Below are positions 34,371-43,180 of a DNA stretch of 64,000 nucleotides, piece by piece (position 1 is the first letter of the stretch; the number at the start of each line of letters is the position of its first letter). Where the stretch lies: NCBI GenBank assembly GCA_963712305.1, contig CAVQHI010000002.1, forward strand, positions 186,001-250,000, read 5' to 3'. The DNA is from DATFNI01 sp963712305 (GTDB lineage: Bacteria; Bacteroidota; Rhodothermia; Balneolales; DATFMH01). A model generated the notes under the pieces. It was not told where the DNA came from. It made no database searches and worked only from the letters and a program-made list of their open reading frames with translations. The translations under genes were made by a program, and so were the position numbers.

Positions 34371-34604
34371 ACTCATTTCAAGGTTTCGCCTCGGAACGTA
34401 CGTTAGGAAGTTCTGTTTACATAATAATTATCAATTAGCTAAGCTGATGGCCGACAGCTGATTGCTGAAAGCTTCTTCCCTTCCTAAGACCCATTCTAAA
34501 TAAAACAGCTAACGAACTCTTCATTTACTCTTCACATTAGATCCGTTTCTTTAAACGATATATAGCGGCTATTTACCGCTTTTGACCATAGGTAATCGAC
34601 ATAA
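34371..34604 (+). other. Spacer between hemG and hemH with simple-sequence remains
   Basis: 234 bp that holds no gene. It contains an AGCTGATGGCCGACAGCTGATTGCTG-like low-complexity run (split at about 34440-34470) and a weak inverted repeat, AGCGG-N7-CCGCT followed by TTT (34564-34583), too short to call a terminator. It probably does not end transcription, because hemH to hemL continue in the same direction. Confidence 0.4.
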
Positions 34605-35729
34605 ATGTCAATGAGCAGTGAACAGATTCATATCGGTGTGGTTCTGATGAACCTCGGCGGACCAACTTCCTCTGAGGCAGTAAAGCCATTTTTATATAAT
34701 CTTTTCAGCGACACCGATATCATAAAGCTTGGTGGGGGAAAGGTTCAGGAAGGTTTGGCGCGTACTATTTCCAGGTTCAGATCTCCTAAAGTTGCTGACA
34801 ATTACAAGAAAATTAATGGATGTCCGAACGGCTGTATGGGCAGCAAGAACTGTCCTAACCGCAAGAATAAGAAGATTTCGGACGCATGTTCACCTATTAA
34901 TGGTCTGACAGAAGCACAGCGTCGGTCCCTGGAGAAACACCTGAACGGTGAATACCCTGAAGTCTCATTCAAGGTTTATACGGCTATGCGTTACTGGATT
35001 CCGTTTGCCGATGCCATCATGGATGAGATGCGTGAAGATGGCATCACTCATACCGTCTTCCTCCCGCTTTATCCGCATTTTTCCTGGACAACCAGTGGCA
35101 GCAGTTTCCGTGACTGGGAGCAAGTAAAAATGAAGCAAAAGGAAGAGGGCAAGTCCTTCCCGTGGAGCGAGTACCATATTCGCAATTACCATCTGAATGC
35201 GTCGTATCTGACGGCTGTCAATCAGCGTATTGATGAAGCACTTGCTACCATCGATGGTGTCGATCGCTCGCGCGTTCACCTGGTTTTTTCCGCACATGGA
35301 ACGCCGGTATCCGAAGTGGAATCCGGTGATCCTTATACAAAAGAAATTGAAGAGACGGTTAAAGCCGTCATGGCAACCCGTCCTGAGCAAGAAACGTATT
35401 GGTTAAGTTATCAGTCGCGTGTAGGTCCGGCAAAATGGACGCAGCCAAACACGGTAGACCTGGTAAAGCGACTTTGTGAATATGGTATAAAGAATTTTGT
35501 CATGATTCCCATAGCTTTTGTGACCGATCATATTGAGACCTTAAGCGAGCTTAATATCGAACTTCGTGAGGACCTTGAGAATGAAGGTTATGAAATCGAA
35601 AACCTCACTGTAATGCCGGGATTGAACGATCACCCGGATTTTATTGGGGCTCTCTCGCAGGAAGTTGTCAATCAGGTCGGACATCTTATCCCTGAGACAC
35701 AAAATAAGATCAACACCAGCAGCGTATGA
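34605..35729 (+). CDS. hemH: Ferrochelatase with a four-cysteine insert
   Basis: 374 residues. Standard parts: GVVLMNLGGP, PLYPHFSWTTSGS, VFSAHGTP with the catalytic His, SRVGPAKWTQP, and FVTDHIETLSELNIEL with the conserved Glu. It inserts Fe(II) into protoporphyrin IX in the cytoplasm. Where usual ferrochelatases go from the Y-K-I motif directly to GSPI, this one has about 22 extra residues with C73-x3-C77-x5-C83-x11-C95 (CPNGCMGSKNCPNR...SDAC). Four Cys could bind an iron-sulfur cluster or zinc. Some bacterial and animal ferrochelatases carry a [2Fe-2S] cluster, but with Cys elsewhere, so this placement is unusual. Confidence 0.88.
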   Translation: MSMSSEQIHIGVVLMNLGGPTSSEAVKPFLYNLFSDTDIIKLGGGKVQEGLARTISRFRSPKVADNYKKINGCPNGCMGSKNCPNRKNKKISDACSPINGLTEAQRRSLEKHLNGEYPEVSFKVYTAMRYWIPFADAIMDEMREDGITHTVFLPLYPHFSWTTSGSSFRDWEQVKMKQKEEGKSFPWSEYHIRNYHLNASYLTAVNQRIDEALATIDGVDRSRVHLVFSAHGTPVSEVESGDPYTKEIEETVKAVMATRPEQETYWLSYQSRVGPAKWTQPNTVDLVKRLCEYGIKNFVMIPIAFVTDHIETLSELNIELREDLENEGYEIENLTVMPGLNDHPDFIGALSQEVVNQVGHLIPETQNKINTSSV

Positions 35730-35738
35730 TAATCGTAT

Positions 35739-37004
35739 ATGTCGCTAACGAATAGTAAACTCGAAGACTTTGTCGTTGTTGGAATCAACCACTGGAATGC
35801 ACCGGTGGCGATCAGGGAGCGTTATAGCCTTAGTGAGGCACAACGGGGCAATCTTCTTGAAGATGCCCATTCTGATGGATTTGACAATCTGATCGTACTT
35901 TCGACTTGCAACCGTACCGAACTGTTTGGTATCACACCCGATCATGAACAGTTTGAGGATCTGTTGATCCGTCATACTGATGGGGATATCGACACCTTCA
36001 AATCTCATGGTTTTGTGTTGCAGGGAGAATCCGCAGTTCGGCATCTATACAAAGTGACGGTTGGCCTTGATGCACAGATTCTCGGTGATCTGCAGATCGT
36101 GAAACAGGTTAAGGAAGCTTATGAAGCATCCATCAGGCACGATCTGGTTGAAGGTGAGCTTCACAGATTATTTCAGTCCATCTTCAGGACCCATAAGCGT
36201 GTTCGTACTGAAACGGATCTGGGATACGGAGCTGCAAGTGTGGCCTACGCTGCCGTTCAGTTTGCCCGGAAGCATATTGATAACTGGGAGAAGAAGCGCA
36301 TCCTGTTGATGGGAACTGGGAAAATCGGCAAGGTTACTTGTAAAAACCTTGTTGGGCTTGGGGCTTCGAGCCTGACCCTGATGAATCGTAACAAAGAGCG
36401 CGCCGATGACCTGGCTGACCGCTATAATCTTACGGTTTCCGGTTTTGAAGATCTGGTTGATGAAGTGGCGCAGGCAGATCTTATTCTGGTAGCTACTGGT
36501 GCCCCTCACCCTATTCTGAATAAATCTCACTTCGCGGCAAATGGACAGGCACATCACCAGGTACTGCTCGATCTTTCTGTACCCAGGAATGTTGATATTG
36601 ACGTTGAAGAACTTGAGCATGTGCAGCTTATCAATATGGACCAGCTTAACGATGCGACAGACGAGTCCTTCAAGGTTCGTGAAATGAGTATTCCTGCAGC
36701 AGAAACTATCATTGCTGAAGAATTTAACGGCTATCTCGACTGGCTGAGTGAACAGAAAGTCGTTCCAACGATAGTTGCGCTTACAAAGAAATTAAACGCC
36801 ATCCGTGATGAAGAACTCGAACGTTATCGTCATCAATTTCCTGAAGAAGCCCTTGGCCGGCTGGAACTCGTCACCCACCGGATTGTTAATCGTATTGCTG
36901 CCCACTCTATAGATCATCTCAAAGCCAATAAAGAATCGCCTGAAGAACTAACCAAGATGGTTGAGTCCATGTTCAAATTAGAAAGGGAGTCGGATATTGA
37001 CTGA
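35739..37004 (+). CDS. hemA: Glutamyl-tRNA reductase
   Basis: 421 residues. It reduces glutamyl-tRNA(Glu) to glutamate-1-semialdehyde with NADPH, the first committed step to heme by the C5 route. Catalytic Cys57 in IVLSTCNRTELFG. Other marks: VTVGLDAQILGDLQIVKQVKEAYE, the NADPH-binding RILLMGTGKIGKVTCKNL with LTLMNRN, and ILVATGAPHP. C-terminal dimerisation helix (EELERYRHQF onwards). It ends inside the start of hemC. This gene and the nearby hemL confirm the C5 pathway, so the organism does not use ALA synthase here. Confidence 0.92.
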   Translation: MSLTNSKLEDFVVVGINHWNAPVAIRERYSLSEAQRGNLLEDAHSDGFDNLIVLSTCNRTELFGITPDHEQFEDLLIRHTDGDIDTFKSHGFVLQGESAVRHLYKVTVGLDAQILGDLQIVKQVKEAYEASIRHDLVEGELHRLFQSIFRTHKRVRTETDLGYGAASVAYAAVQFARKHIDNWEKKRILLMGTGKIGKVTCKNLVGLGASSLTLMNRNKERADDLADRYNLTVSGFEDLVDEVAQADLILVATGAPHPILNKSHFAANGQAHHQVLLDLSVPRNVDIDVEELEHVQLINMDQLNDATDESFKVREMSIPAAETIIAEEFNGYLDWLSEQKVVPTIVALTKKLNAIRDEELERYRHQFPEEALGRLELVTHRIVNRIAAHSIDHLKANKESPEELTKMVESMFKLERESDID

Positions 37005-37953
37005 AACGCGTACGCTTATTATTGGTACCCGCGACAGTAAACTCGCCACCTGGCAGGCAGAGCACGTTCGGAAAGAGTTGCGTAAGCAGGGACATCACAG
37101 CAAGCTTAAATTTGTAAAAACGGAAGGTGATGCTGTGCTGGATACTCCACTTCCGCTTATGGGGGGTAAAGGCGTGTTCACAAAAGCCCTCGATGAAGCA
37201 CTTTTCCGGGGTGATATTGATATAGCTGTTCACTCCTTCAAAGATATTCCAACAACACTGCCAGAAGGGTTGATGATTGCAGCAGTGATGGAACGTGAGG
37301 ATCCGTTTGACGCGCTGGTAGCCCGTAAGGGATTGGATTTTCTGGATAATGAGGATTATCAGGCTGTGATCGCCACCAGCAGCAATCGCCGTGCTTCACA
37401 ATGGATCAATAAATATCCAAAACATCAAACTGTCGATATTCGTGGCAATGTGCAGACTCGCCTGCGTAAGCTTAAAGAGAGTGACTGGGATGCTACGATA
37501 TTTGCGATGGCAGGTCTCAAGCGTCTCGGTTTAGAAGACCGTGCGGATCTAAAACTGGATTGGATGCTTCCCGCACCGGCTCAGGGAGCACTTGCCATTA
37601 TGATTCGCAGTGATGATGAACGTCTCGCTCAGATCCTGAAAAGACTCAACCATAAAGACACAGAGTTGTGTACCCGCATCGAGCGGGATTTCCTGTTTAT
37701 GATGGAAGCAGGGTGCAGTGCGCCGGTTGGTGCTTTTGCCTTCGTTGACGATGGGATGGTGAACTTTAAGGCTGTGGTACTGATGCCGGACGGAAGCGAG
37801 CGATTTGATATCGAGGACGCTATCTCAGTAGACAATGCCAGAGAAATGGGCATATGGACGGCTGAGGAGATAATTTCAATGGGAGCAGATAAGGTTATCC
37901 GGGCGATTCGTAAAGAAGATTTTGAGCAGCAAAAGGGAGAAAATAATGAGTGA
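36997..37953 (+). CDS. hemC: Hydroxymethylbilane synthase (porphobilinogen deaminase)
   Basis: 318 residues. It polymerises four porphobilinogen molecules to hydroxymethylbilane. Motifs: LIIGTRDSKLATWQAEHV, VKTEGDAVLDTPL, GGKGVFTKALDEAL, DIAVHSFKDIPT, and IRGNVQTRLRKL. The dipyrromethane cofactor Cys lies in MEAGCSAPVGAFAF. It starts at a TTG (36997) overlapping the hemA stop by 8 bp, the only start that puts the first strand TRTLIIGTR at the right place. A following ATG overlap couples it to hemD. Confidence 0.92.
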   Translation: MTETRTLIIGTRDSKLATWQAEHVRKELRKQGHHSKLKFVKTEGDAVLDTPLPLMGGKGVFTKALDEALFRGDIDIAVHSFKDIPTTLPEGLMIAAVMEREDPFDALVARKGLDFLDNEDYQAVIATSSNRRASQWINKYPKHQTVDIRGNVQTRLRKLKESDWDATIFAMAGLKRLGLEDRADLKLDWMLPAPAQGALAIMIRSDDERLAQILKRLNHKDTELCTRIERDFLFMMEAGCSAPVGAFAFVDDGMVNFKAVVLMPDGSERFDIEDAISVDNAREMGIWTAEEIISMGADKVIRAIRKEDFEQQKGENNE

Positions 37954-38695
37954 GGGGGTAAACGATCGGAAACACATTTCGATTTTGGTCACACGGCCGC
38001 TCAAACCCCAACAAATCACTCTTGCACGCCGTCTCGGGCTCGAACCAACTTGTATCCCGACACTCGGATTCAGCTATCTCCAAAATTGGAATTCTACTCA
38101 TGCTCAATTAACAGAGTTTAAACCCGATTCTATCGCATTCACAAGTAAACACGGGGTTGAAGGGTTTCTACGATATTCATCTGAATTCCAGCTCACGTGT
38201 TCGTCTGAGGTTGTGTACGCCGTTGGTTTATCCACTGCTCAACGGTTGACAACAGCGGGATGGAATGTGCATATCCCGGAGAAACACAACGCACTGGGAT
38301 TAGCTAATCTGATCATTGATGAGATGAAGACCGGGAAAATTGCGTGGTTTTGTGGGAACAGGCGGAGATCTGAATTTGAAGATAAATTGGCAAACTCTGG
38401 ATTCCAGGTATTGCCCCTCGTTGTTTATAAAACGGTTGCCCATTCTGAGGCAATCGATATGCATGGAATAAATGGACTGGTTTTCTACAGCCCAAGTGCT
38501 GTTGAAGCCTTTCTGAAAGAAAATATGATTCCCGGACTGCCTGCTTTTGCGATCGGTCCCACAACGGCATCTGCTCTTCACCAAGCTGGTTTCCATGAAG
38601 TCATCGAGTCTGCTGATACAAAGACTGAAGCACTACTACAATCCATTGCTGATTACTACAAGATTGCGAATAAAACAGCATCCAAAGATAAATGA
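37946..38695 (+). CDS. hemD: Uroporphyrinogen-III synthase (HemD)
   Basis: About 249 residues from the ATG at 37946 (8 bp into the hemC stop region); the frame continues upstream for eight residues. HEM4 pattern: ILVTRPLKPQQITLARRLGL, DSIAFTSKHGVEGFLRY (the FTS-x-x-V helix), VYAVGLSTAQRL, GLANLIIDEM, IAWFCGNRRRSEFEDKLANSG, GLVFYSPSAVEAFLKEN and AFAIGPTTASALHQAGF. It closes hydroxymethylbilane to uroporphyrinogen III. It sits between hemC and hemE, so this is the operon copy. A weaker HEM4-like protein at 28.6 kb is unlinked. Confidence 0.82.
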   Translation: MSEGVNDRKHISILVTRPLKPQQITLARRLGLEPTCIPTLGFSYLQNWNSTHAQLTEFKPDSIAFTSKHGVEGFLRYSSEFQLTCSSEVVYAVGLSTAQRLTTAGWNVHIPEKHNALGLANLIIDEMKTGKIAWFCGNRRRSEFEDKLANSGFQVLPLVVYKTVAHSEAIDMHGINGLVFYSPSAVEAFLKENMIPGLPAFAIGPTTASALHQAGFHEVIESADTKTEALLQSIADYYKIANKTASKDK

Positions 38696-39729
38696 CAGTA
38701 TCGTTTCCGCCATTACAGAATGATTTATTGCTTAAAGCCCTGAAGGGTGAGGTGGTCGAACGTCCGCCGGTTTGGATGATGCGCCAGGCGGGACGTTATC
38801 TTCCGGAATATCGGAAGCTGCAGGAGAAATATTCTTTCTTTGAACGCTGCGAAACACCAGAGCTCGCAGCCGAGATCACGTTGCAGCCGATTGATAGACT
38901 GGGTGTGGATGCTGCTATTCTTTTTTCAGACATTTTGGTTGTTGCCCAGGCACTCGGTTTTGAAGTCACGATTGAAAAAGGTGAAGGCCCGGTAATCCAC
39001 AATCCTGTGAAAAGCTCTTCGGATCTCAAGCGTCTTGTTGTGCCGGATGTGCATGATCGGCTGCATTATGTGATGGATGCCATCACCCTCACTCGAAGAG
39101 AGTTAAATGGACGAGTGCCCCTCATCGGTTTTGCCGGCGCACCGTGGACTATTTACTGCTATCTTGTGGAAGGGCATGGATCCCGCAATTTTAGTAAAGC
39201 GAAACAGTTCTATTATCAAAACCGCGAAGCGGCTGAAAAGTTATTGTCGATTATTGGTCAGACAACCGCTGTATATTTGAAAGCTCAGGTGGATGCAGGT
39301 GCTCAGGCTTTGCAACTGTTCGACTCGTGGTCAGGGTTGTTGAGTCCTGAGGATTTCGACCGGATGGCCTGGCCGTTCATTCAACAAATATTGGATCATG
39401 TGAAAGATGTCCCGGTGATCGTATTCGCTAAAGGAAGCTGGTATGCTTTGGAATCGATGTCAAAATCTGGTGCGGCACTTGGTCTTGACTGGACCATATC
39501 ACCAGAATATGCACGTAAAGCAACAAACGGGAATGTCACACTTCAGGGAAATTTTGATCCAAGTCATCTGCTTTCGCCGGTATCAGAGATTCGAAATGAA
39601 GTGCAAGAAATGATCCGGCGTTTTGGCAGGCAGCGATATGTCGTAAATTTGGGCCACGGTATTTTGCCGGAGATACCCGTCGACCACGCACAGGCTTTTG
39701 TTGATGCCGTAAAAGAATACCAGGAATGA
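38692..39729 (+). CDS. hemE: Uroporphyrinogen decarboxylase
   Basis: 345 residues. It removes four acetate carboxyls from uroporphyrinogen III to give coproporphyrinogen III. Signatures: PPVWMMRQAGRYLPEYR, ILFSDILVVAQALGFEV, GFAGAPWTIYCYLVEGHGSRNF, QLFDSWSGLLS, FAKG and LQGNFDPS. The two Arg of the QAGRYLPEYR motif bind the substrate carboxylates. Overlaps the hemD stop by 4 bp. Length is typical. Confidence 0.93.
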   Translation: MTVSFPPLQNDLLLKALKGEVVERPPVWMMRQAGRYLPEYRKLQEKYSFFERCETPELAAEITLQPIDRLGVDAAILFSDILVVAQALGFEVTIEKGEGPVIHNPVKSSSDLKRLVVPDVHDRLHYVMDAITLTRRELNGRVPLIGFAGAPWTIYCYLVEGHGSRNFSKAKQFYYQNREAAEKLLSIIGQTTAVYLKAQVDAGAQALQLFDSWSGLLSPEDFDRMAWPFIQQILDHVKDVPVIVFAKGSWYALESMSKSGAALGLDWTISPEYARKATNGNVTLQGNFDPSHLLSPVSEIRNEVQEMIRRFGRQRYVVNLGHGILPEIPVDHAQAFVDAVKEYQE

Positions 39730-40682
39730 TGAGTGATCAGACACAGAATCAACAGACAGAGACCGATATTTCGGTACGGAGCAAATTTACGGAGTATGTT
39801 TACGAACTTCAGGAAAGGATTTGCAAGAGACTCGAACAGCTAGAGCCGAAAGCAAAATTTCATGAAGATAACTGGAATCGCGAAGAAGGTGGTGGTGGCC
39901 GTACCCGCGTGATTGAACGCGGCGAGGTTTTCGAGAAAGGCGGAGTCAACTGTTCGACTGTCTATGGTGAACTGCCAGAGGCCATTCGTCAGAGATTCGG
40001 TGTTGGTAAAGGTCGTTTCTACGCTACAGGTATTTCGCTTGTTATCCATCCAATGAATCCGATGGTTCCCACTGTTCATGCGAATTATCGTTTTTTTGAA
40101 CTGTACGGTAATGATGGGAAGACACCCATCGATGCGTGGTTTGGTGGCGGGGCCGATCTGACGCCCTATTATTTGTGGGAGGAAGATGCACGTCATTTTC
40201 ATTCCGTGCTGAAAGAGGCTTGTGATCGCCACGACCCGAAGTTTTATTCCCGGTTCAAAAAAGAGTGTGATAAATATTTCAATAATTCACACAGAAGTAA
40301 TGAGCGGCGAGGTATCGGGGGGATCTTTTTTGATTACTGCCGGCCGGGTGAAGAGCATTCGCTCAAAAAGTGGTGTGCCTTTACTATGGATGCCGGTAAT
40401 GTGTTTTTAGATAGTTATCTCCCCATTGTTGAACGCAGGATGAAGCTTCCCTACGACGAACATCAGCGGTATTTCCAGGAGATTCGTCGCGGCCGGTATG
40501 TCGAATTTAACCTGATTCATGACCGCGGAACATTATTCGGTCTGAAGACAAATGGACGGATCGATTCCATACTGATGAGTCTGCCTCCGCGGGTTCGCTG
40601 GGATTATCATTATATCCCGGAGCCCGGTTCCAGAGAAGAAGAATTGTTGGAAGTTTTAAGACACCCGAAAGATTGGGTTTGA
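39726..40682 (+). CDS. hemF: Coproporphyrinogen III oxidase, oxygen-dependent
   Basis: 318 residues. HemF signatures: GGGGRTRVIERGEVFEKGGVN (split around GVNCSTVYGELP), VIHPMNPMVPTVHANYRFFE, WFGGGADLTPYYLWEEDARHFH, GGIFFDYCRPGE, and GRYVEFNLIHDRGTLFGLKTNGRIDSILMSLPP. It uses O2 to turn coproporphyrinogen III to protoporphyrinogen IX. Its presence without hemN in the operon fits an aerobe. The protein has a short N-terminal extension. ATG overlaps the hemE stop by 4 bp. An inverted-repeat element follows before hemB. Confidence 0.92.
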   Translation: MMSDQTQNQQTETDISVRSKFTEYVYELQERICKRLEQLEPKAKFHEDNWNREEGGGGRTRVIERGEVFEKGGVNCSTVYGELPEAIRQRFGVGKGRFYATGISLVIHPMNPMVPTVHANYRFFELYGNDGKTPIDAWFGGGADLTPYYLWEEDARHFHSVLKEACDRHDPKFYSRFKKECDKYFNNSHRSNERRGIGGIFFDYCRPGEEHSLKKWCAFTMDAGNVFLDSYLPIVERRMKLPYDEHQRYFQEIRRGRYVEFNLIHDRGTLFGLKTNGRIDSILMSLPPRVRWDYHYIPEPGSREEELLEVLRHPKDWV

Positions 40683-40683
40683 T

Positions 40684-40796
40684 TTCCTCCCTTGAGGGAG
40701 GATTAAGGTGGGTGTTCCCGATCGTTTCATTGTAAGGCGAGCGTGTTCATGTTGTAACATGTGGTAACACCCCCAAGAAGTCCCCTCCAGGGGACG
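40684..40796. repeat. Inverted-repeat element between hemF and hemB
   Basis: About 113 bp. Left hairpin CCTCCCTTGAGGGAGG (40686-40701), then attaaggtgggtgtt. Right side ggtaacacccccaag with hairpin TCCCCTCCAGGGGA (about 40781-40794). The ends are imperfect inverted copies of each other (aaggtgggtgtt against aacacccccaag). Non-coding. It resembles other short dispersed elements in this window in design but not in sequence. Confidence 0.5.
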
Positions 40797-40839
40797 AATA
40801 ACATATATTGATTTTCGAAGTTTTAAAAAAGGAACAGTC

Positions 40840-41835
40840 ATGAGTTTCAACGGCACATATCCTAACGCACGGCCACGGCGGCTCCGGAGTATCGGGGTGA
40901 TTCGCGACATGGTGGCGGAAAATCGTGTAACCACCGATGATTTGATAGCTCCCGTCTTTGTGATGGAAGGGAAGAACATACGGGAGGAAATATCCTCGAT
41001 GCCTGGTTACTATCGGTTCAGCACCGACTTGTTGGTTACAGAAGCAAAAGAACTCTTTGATCTTGGCATCAAATGTCTGCTGCTTTTTGTGAAAGTCCCG
41101 GACAATTTGAAAGATAATGAAGGAACTGAAGCACTGAATCCGGATGGACTCATGCAGCGAAGCATCAAAGCTGTAAAGGAAGCAGTCCCCGGGATGTGCG
41201 TAATGACTGATGTCGCGCTGGATCCATACTCAAGTTACGGTCATGATGGAGTTGTCATTAACGGCGAAATTGTGAACGATCAATCGGTAGAAATTCTATC
41301 ACGAATGGCTTTATCACATGCTGAGGCCGGCGCCGATTTCGTTGCTCCTTCCGATATGATGGATGGCAGAATTGGGAAAATGCGTGAAGCCCTCGAGGCA
41401 GCGGGTCTTGTTAACACAGGAATAATGGCCTACAGTGCTAAATATGCATCTTGCTTCTACGGACCCTTTCGTGATGCTCTCGATTCAGCACCGGGATTTG
41501 GCGACAAGAAAACTTACCAGATGAATCCGGCCAACGTTCAGGAAGCGATTAAGGAAGCGCAGATAGACCAGCAGGAAGGTGCAGACATCGTAATGGTTAA
41601 ACCCGGACTTCCTTATCTGGATGTCATCCGTGCGGTAAAAGAAAATGTGATGGTGCCCGTTTCCGTATATAACGTGTCCGGCGAATATGCCATGATCAAA
41701 GCAGCGGCAGCTAATGGCTGGCTCGACGAGGAACAGGCGGTCATGGAAGTGATGCTTGGGTTCAAAAGGGCAGGGGCGGATCTCATCGCGACCTACTTTG
41801 CACGGCAGGTTGCTGAACTGTTGGCCAGGGTGTAA
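40840..41835 (+). CDS. hemB: Delta-aminolevulinate dehydratase (porphobilinogen synthase)
   Basis: 331 residues. It condenses two delta-aminolevulinate molecules into porphobilinogen. The two Schiff-base Lys are K201 (AYSAKYAS) and K254 (MVKPGLPYLD). The metal loop reads DVALDPYSSYGHDG (124-137), with no Cys, so it is the zinc-independent, Asp-rich type rather than the Zn-dependent type. The Mg/allosteric region and the active-site FYGPFRDALDSAP are present. It follows a 157-bp gap with an inverted repeat, so it may start its own transcript. A GGAAC-like Shine-Dalgarno is near the ATG. Confidence 0.92.
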   Translation: MSFNGTYPNARPRRLRSIGVIRDMVAENRVTTDDLIAPVFVMEGKNIREEISSMPGYYRFSTDLLVTEAKELFDLGIKCLLLFVKVPDNLKDNEGTEALNPDGLMQRSIKAVKEAVPGMCVMTDVALDPYSSYGHDGVVINGEIVNDQSVEILSRMALSHAEAGADFVAPSDMMDGRIGKMREALEAAGLVNTGIMAYSAKYASCFYGPFRDALDSAPGFGDKKTYQMNPANVQEAIKEAQIDQQEGADIVMVKPGLPYLDVIRAVKENVMVPVSVYNVSGEYAMIKAAAANGWLDEEQAVMEVMLGFKRAGADLIATYFARQVAELLARV

Positions 41836-41863
41836 TAATCGAAATTTGAATGTGAAAATCAGG

Positions 41864-43180
41864 ATGATGAATCTGGATAAAAGTGCTCGGTTATTTGAGC
41901 AGGCTCAAAAAGTGATTCCCGGCGGAGTGAACTCTCCGGCAAGGGCGTTTAAATCGGTAGGTGGAACGCCACCGTTCATCAAAAAAGCCAAAGGTGCAAC
42001 GCTGACCGACGTCGATGGCAACTTATACATCGATTTTGTGGGCTCATGGGGACCGATGATCCTTGGTCATGCCTGGGAACCGGTTGTGGAAGCAGTAAAA
42101 AAAGCTGCTGAACATTCGACGTCTTTTGGTGCTCCAACCGAAATTGAGGTTAAACTTGCTGAACTCATCGTTGACATGGTTCCCGGTGTAGAAAAAATCC
42201 GCATGGTGAATTCCGGTACAGAAGCCACAATGAGTGCTATACGTGTAGCACGTGGTTTCACCGGTCATGATAAAATTATCAAGTTCGAGGGCAACTATCA
42301 CGGTCATGCCGACTCATTTCTTATCAAAGCCGGCAGCGGGGCACTAACCCTTGGTACACCGAACAGTCCGGGTGTCACAAAAGGAACGGCCAGTGATACG
42401 TTGCTTGCACGATACAATGATTTGCAGAGTGTCCGGCAGCTTTTCGAAACAAACAAAGATGAGATAGCTGCGGTCATTGTAGAACCAGTGGCTGGAAATA
42501 TGGGATGTATACCGCCAAAGAAGGAATTTCTGGAAGGATTGAGGAACCTGTGCGATAAAGAAAATGCCATTTTGATATTTGATGAAGTGATGACCGGTTT
42601 TCGGTTAGCTCCCGGCGGAGCACAGGAGATCTATGGCGTTACGGCCGATCTTGTGACATACGGTAAGATTATTGGTGCCGGTATGCCAGTGGGTGCCTAT
42701 GGCGGTAAGATTGAGATCATGAATATGGTTGCTCCCGTCGGCCCTGTTTATCAGGCCGGGACATTATCCGGTAATCCGTTAGCCATGAGTGCGGGTTTTG
42801 CTTTACTTTCGGAACTGCACCAAAATCCGCATCATTATTTTGAGCTCGAACAAAAAGGATATCATCTCCAGGACGGCCTGACTAAAGCATTTGATGCGTA
42901 CGATATTCCCGTTCATGTCAACCGTGTGGGATCGATGATCAGCGTGTTTTTCACAGATGAACCGGTGAATAATTTTGATTCTGCTCAGAAAACGGACACA
43001 GATCGTTTCCGTGAATTTTTCCATCGTATGCTCGAAGAAGGGATCTATTTGCCACCTTCCAATTACGAATCCTGGTTCATCTCAAATGCACACGAGTACG
43101 AGATGCTCGATAAGACGATAGCCGCAGCACATAAAATCGCCAACAAATATCTGCGAAACGTTACAAACCCCAAATCATGA
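41864..43180 (+). CDS. hemL: Glutamate-1-semialdehyde 2,1-aminomutase
   Basis: 438 residues from ATG 41864. The frame also reads upstream for 36 codons, but those residues lie inside hemB sequence and have no homology. PLP enzyme that moves the amino group to make delta-aminolevulinate. N-terminal KVIPGGVNSPARAFKSVGGTPPF, MVNSGTEATMSAIRVARGFTG, FEGNYHGHADSFLIKAGSGA, the PLP Lys in TYGKIIGAGMPVGAYGG (about K267), and a C-terminal FFHRMLEEGIYLPPSNYE. With hemA it forms the C5 route. Its stop overlaps the next gene's start by 4 bp. Confidence 0.92.
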   Translation: MMNLDKSARLFEQAQKVIPGGVNSPARAFKSVGGTPPFIKKAKGATLTDVDGNLYIDFVGSWGPMILGHAWEPVVEAVKKAAEHSTSFGAPTEIEVKLAELIVDMVPGVEKIRMVNSGTEATMSAIRVARGFTGHDKIIKFEGNYHGHADSFLIKAGSGALTLGTPNSPGVTKGTASDTLLARYNDLQSVRQLFETNKDEIAAVIVEPVAGNMGCIPPKKEFLEGLRNLCDKENAILIFDEVMTGFRLAPGGAQEIYGVTADLVTYGKIIGAGMPVGAYGGKIEIMNMVAPVGPVYQAGTLSGNPLAMSAGFALLSELHQNPHHYFELEQKGYHLQDGLTKAFDAYDIPVHVNRVGSMISVFFTDEPVNNFDSAQKTDTDRFREFFHRMLEEGIYLPPSNYESWFISNAHEYEMLDKTIAAAHKIANKYLRNVTNPKS

